The position numbers and the translations under genes were made by a program. 64,000 nt of DNA from Tupaia tana (lineage: Eukaryota; Chordata; Mammalia; Scandentia; Tupaiidae). The notes under the pieces were generated by a model, which saw nothing but the letters and a program-made list of their open reading frames with translations, was not told the DNA's origin and did not search any database. Of this stretch, positions 63,908 through 64,000 are shown piece after piece. The stretch is from the NCBI GenBank assembly GCA_026018925.1, contig JAKSZU010000004.1, forward strand, positions 9,582,017 to 9,646,016, written 5' to 3'. How positions within the stretch are numbered: position 1 is the stretch's first letter; every line of letters starts with the position of its first letter.

Positions 63908-64000
63908 ATATTAAGTAGACATTAAGTTTATAGTAAGACTACATTTTTTTTACCTGTATAACACTTACCATTGTCATTAATAGTACTGAGGTTCAAGGGG
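63908..64000. other. Unique DNA at window end
   Basis: Short AT-rich stretch without a recognised feature. Confidence 0.4.

Noticed and set aside
1..64000. Assigning the species from the SINEs (colugo, tree shrew, elephant-type afrotherian, hedgehog)
   Set aside because: The heads lack the tRNA-Ile pattern I associate with colugo SINEs, the 7SL part expected in tree shrew, the TCCTATAGGGTCGCTATGAG block of AfroSINEs and the ERI-1 body of hedgehog. These comparisons are from memory, so I leave the lineage open.
1..64000. A new defence, metabolic or other gene system
   Set aside because: No gene cluster of any kind is present; the window is mammalian intergenic or intronic DNA.

Overview
The window is non-coding DNA from a placental (eutherian) mammal. 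It carries the standard ancient mammalian repeats (MIR, L2, L1M/ME, MLT1-type ERVL-MaLR LTRs, MER5A- and MER2-type DNA transposons, HAL1), which places it in Eutheria. Over these lies a dense layer of about 40 tRNA-headed SINE copies. From memory they match none of the main SINEs of primates, rodents, rabbits, carnivores, ungulates, bats, xenarthrans, colugo or elephant/tenrec-type afrotherians. The species is therefore not resolved; a lineage with its own SINEs (for example an insectivore such as a mole or solenodon) is possible but unproven. I see no complete protein-coding gene, no RNA gene, and no bacterial or plasmid-type feature. All long open frames lie in repeats or unique DNA without recognisable domains.

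I use four informal SINE names. Family A (about 270 bp) has a tRNA-like head with A and B boxes, a core containing GGAGGAGAAGGGATTG, a CTCTGTCTCT tract, the motif CCCTATAGCAAAAA and a pure poly-A tail. Family B (about 150-180 bp) has the same head joined directly to the pyrimidine tract and ends in a tail with AATAAA and a T-run. Family C is an older relative with a GGCC(A/T)GCCC start and a CTCGTGCATGCA end. Family D is a different tRNA-headed SINE ending in CTCTCTC, ATGA and AATAAA.

Layout: 0-5 kb holds MLT1, SINEs, L2 and a split L1M/ME. 5-16 kb is richer in unique DNA, with a 35-bp minisatellite, MIRs, a cluster of four AP-1 motifs and two possible but weak first exons. 16-27 kb is unique DNA plus a 2-kb L2 tract carrying five later insertions, and L1 fragments. 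27-38 kb is an AT-rich pair of long L1M remnants full of SINEs, separated by an MLT1/MaLR element. 38-46 kb holds unique DNA, MER2, L2 and Family C/D SINEs. 46-56 kb holds a TATA-plus-donor first-exon candidate, mariner MITE, hAT, MLT LTRs and SINEs. 56.6-58.8 kb is an apparently full-length HAL1 (half-L1) retrotransposon with repeated 5' UTR units. 59.5-60.9 kb is one SINE cut into three by an L1-type insertion and a hAT transposon. The rest is old non-coding DNA with two late SINEs.

The most interesting content is the transposon record: nested and tandem insertions with visible target-site duplications, a small mariner MITE family in four copies, a HAL1 with 5' monomers, and a SINE pair sharing one head but having two tail classes. 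The functional candidates (AP-1 cluster, three possible first exons) are weak and rest on short motifs.
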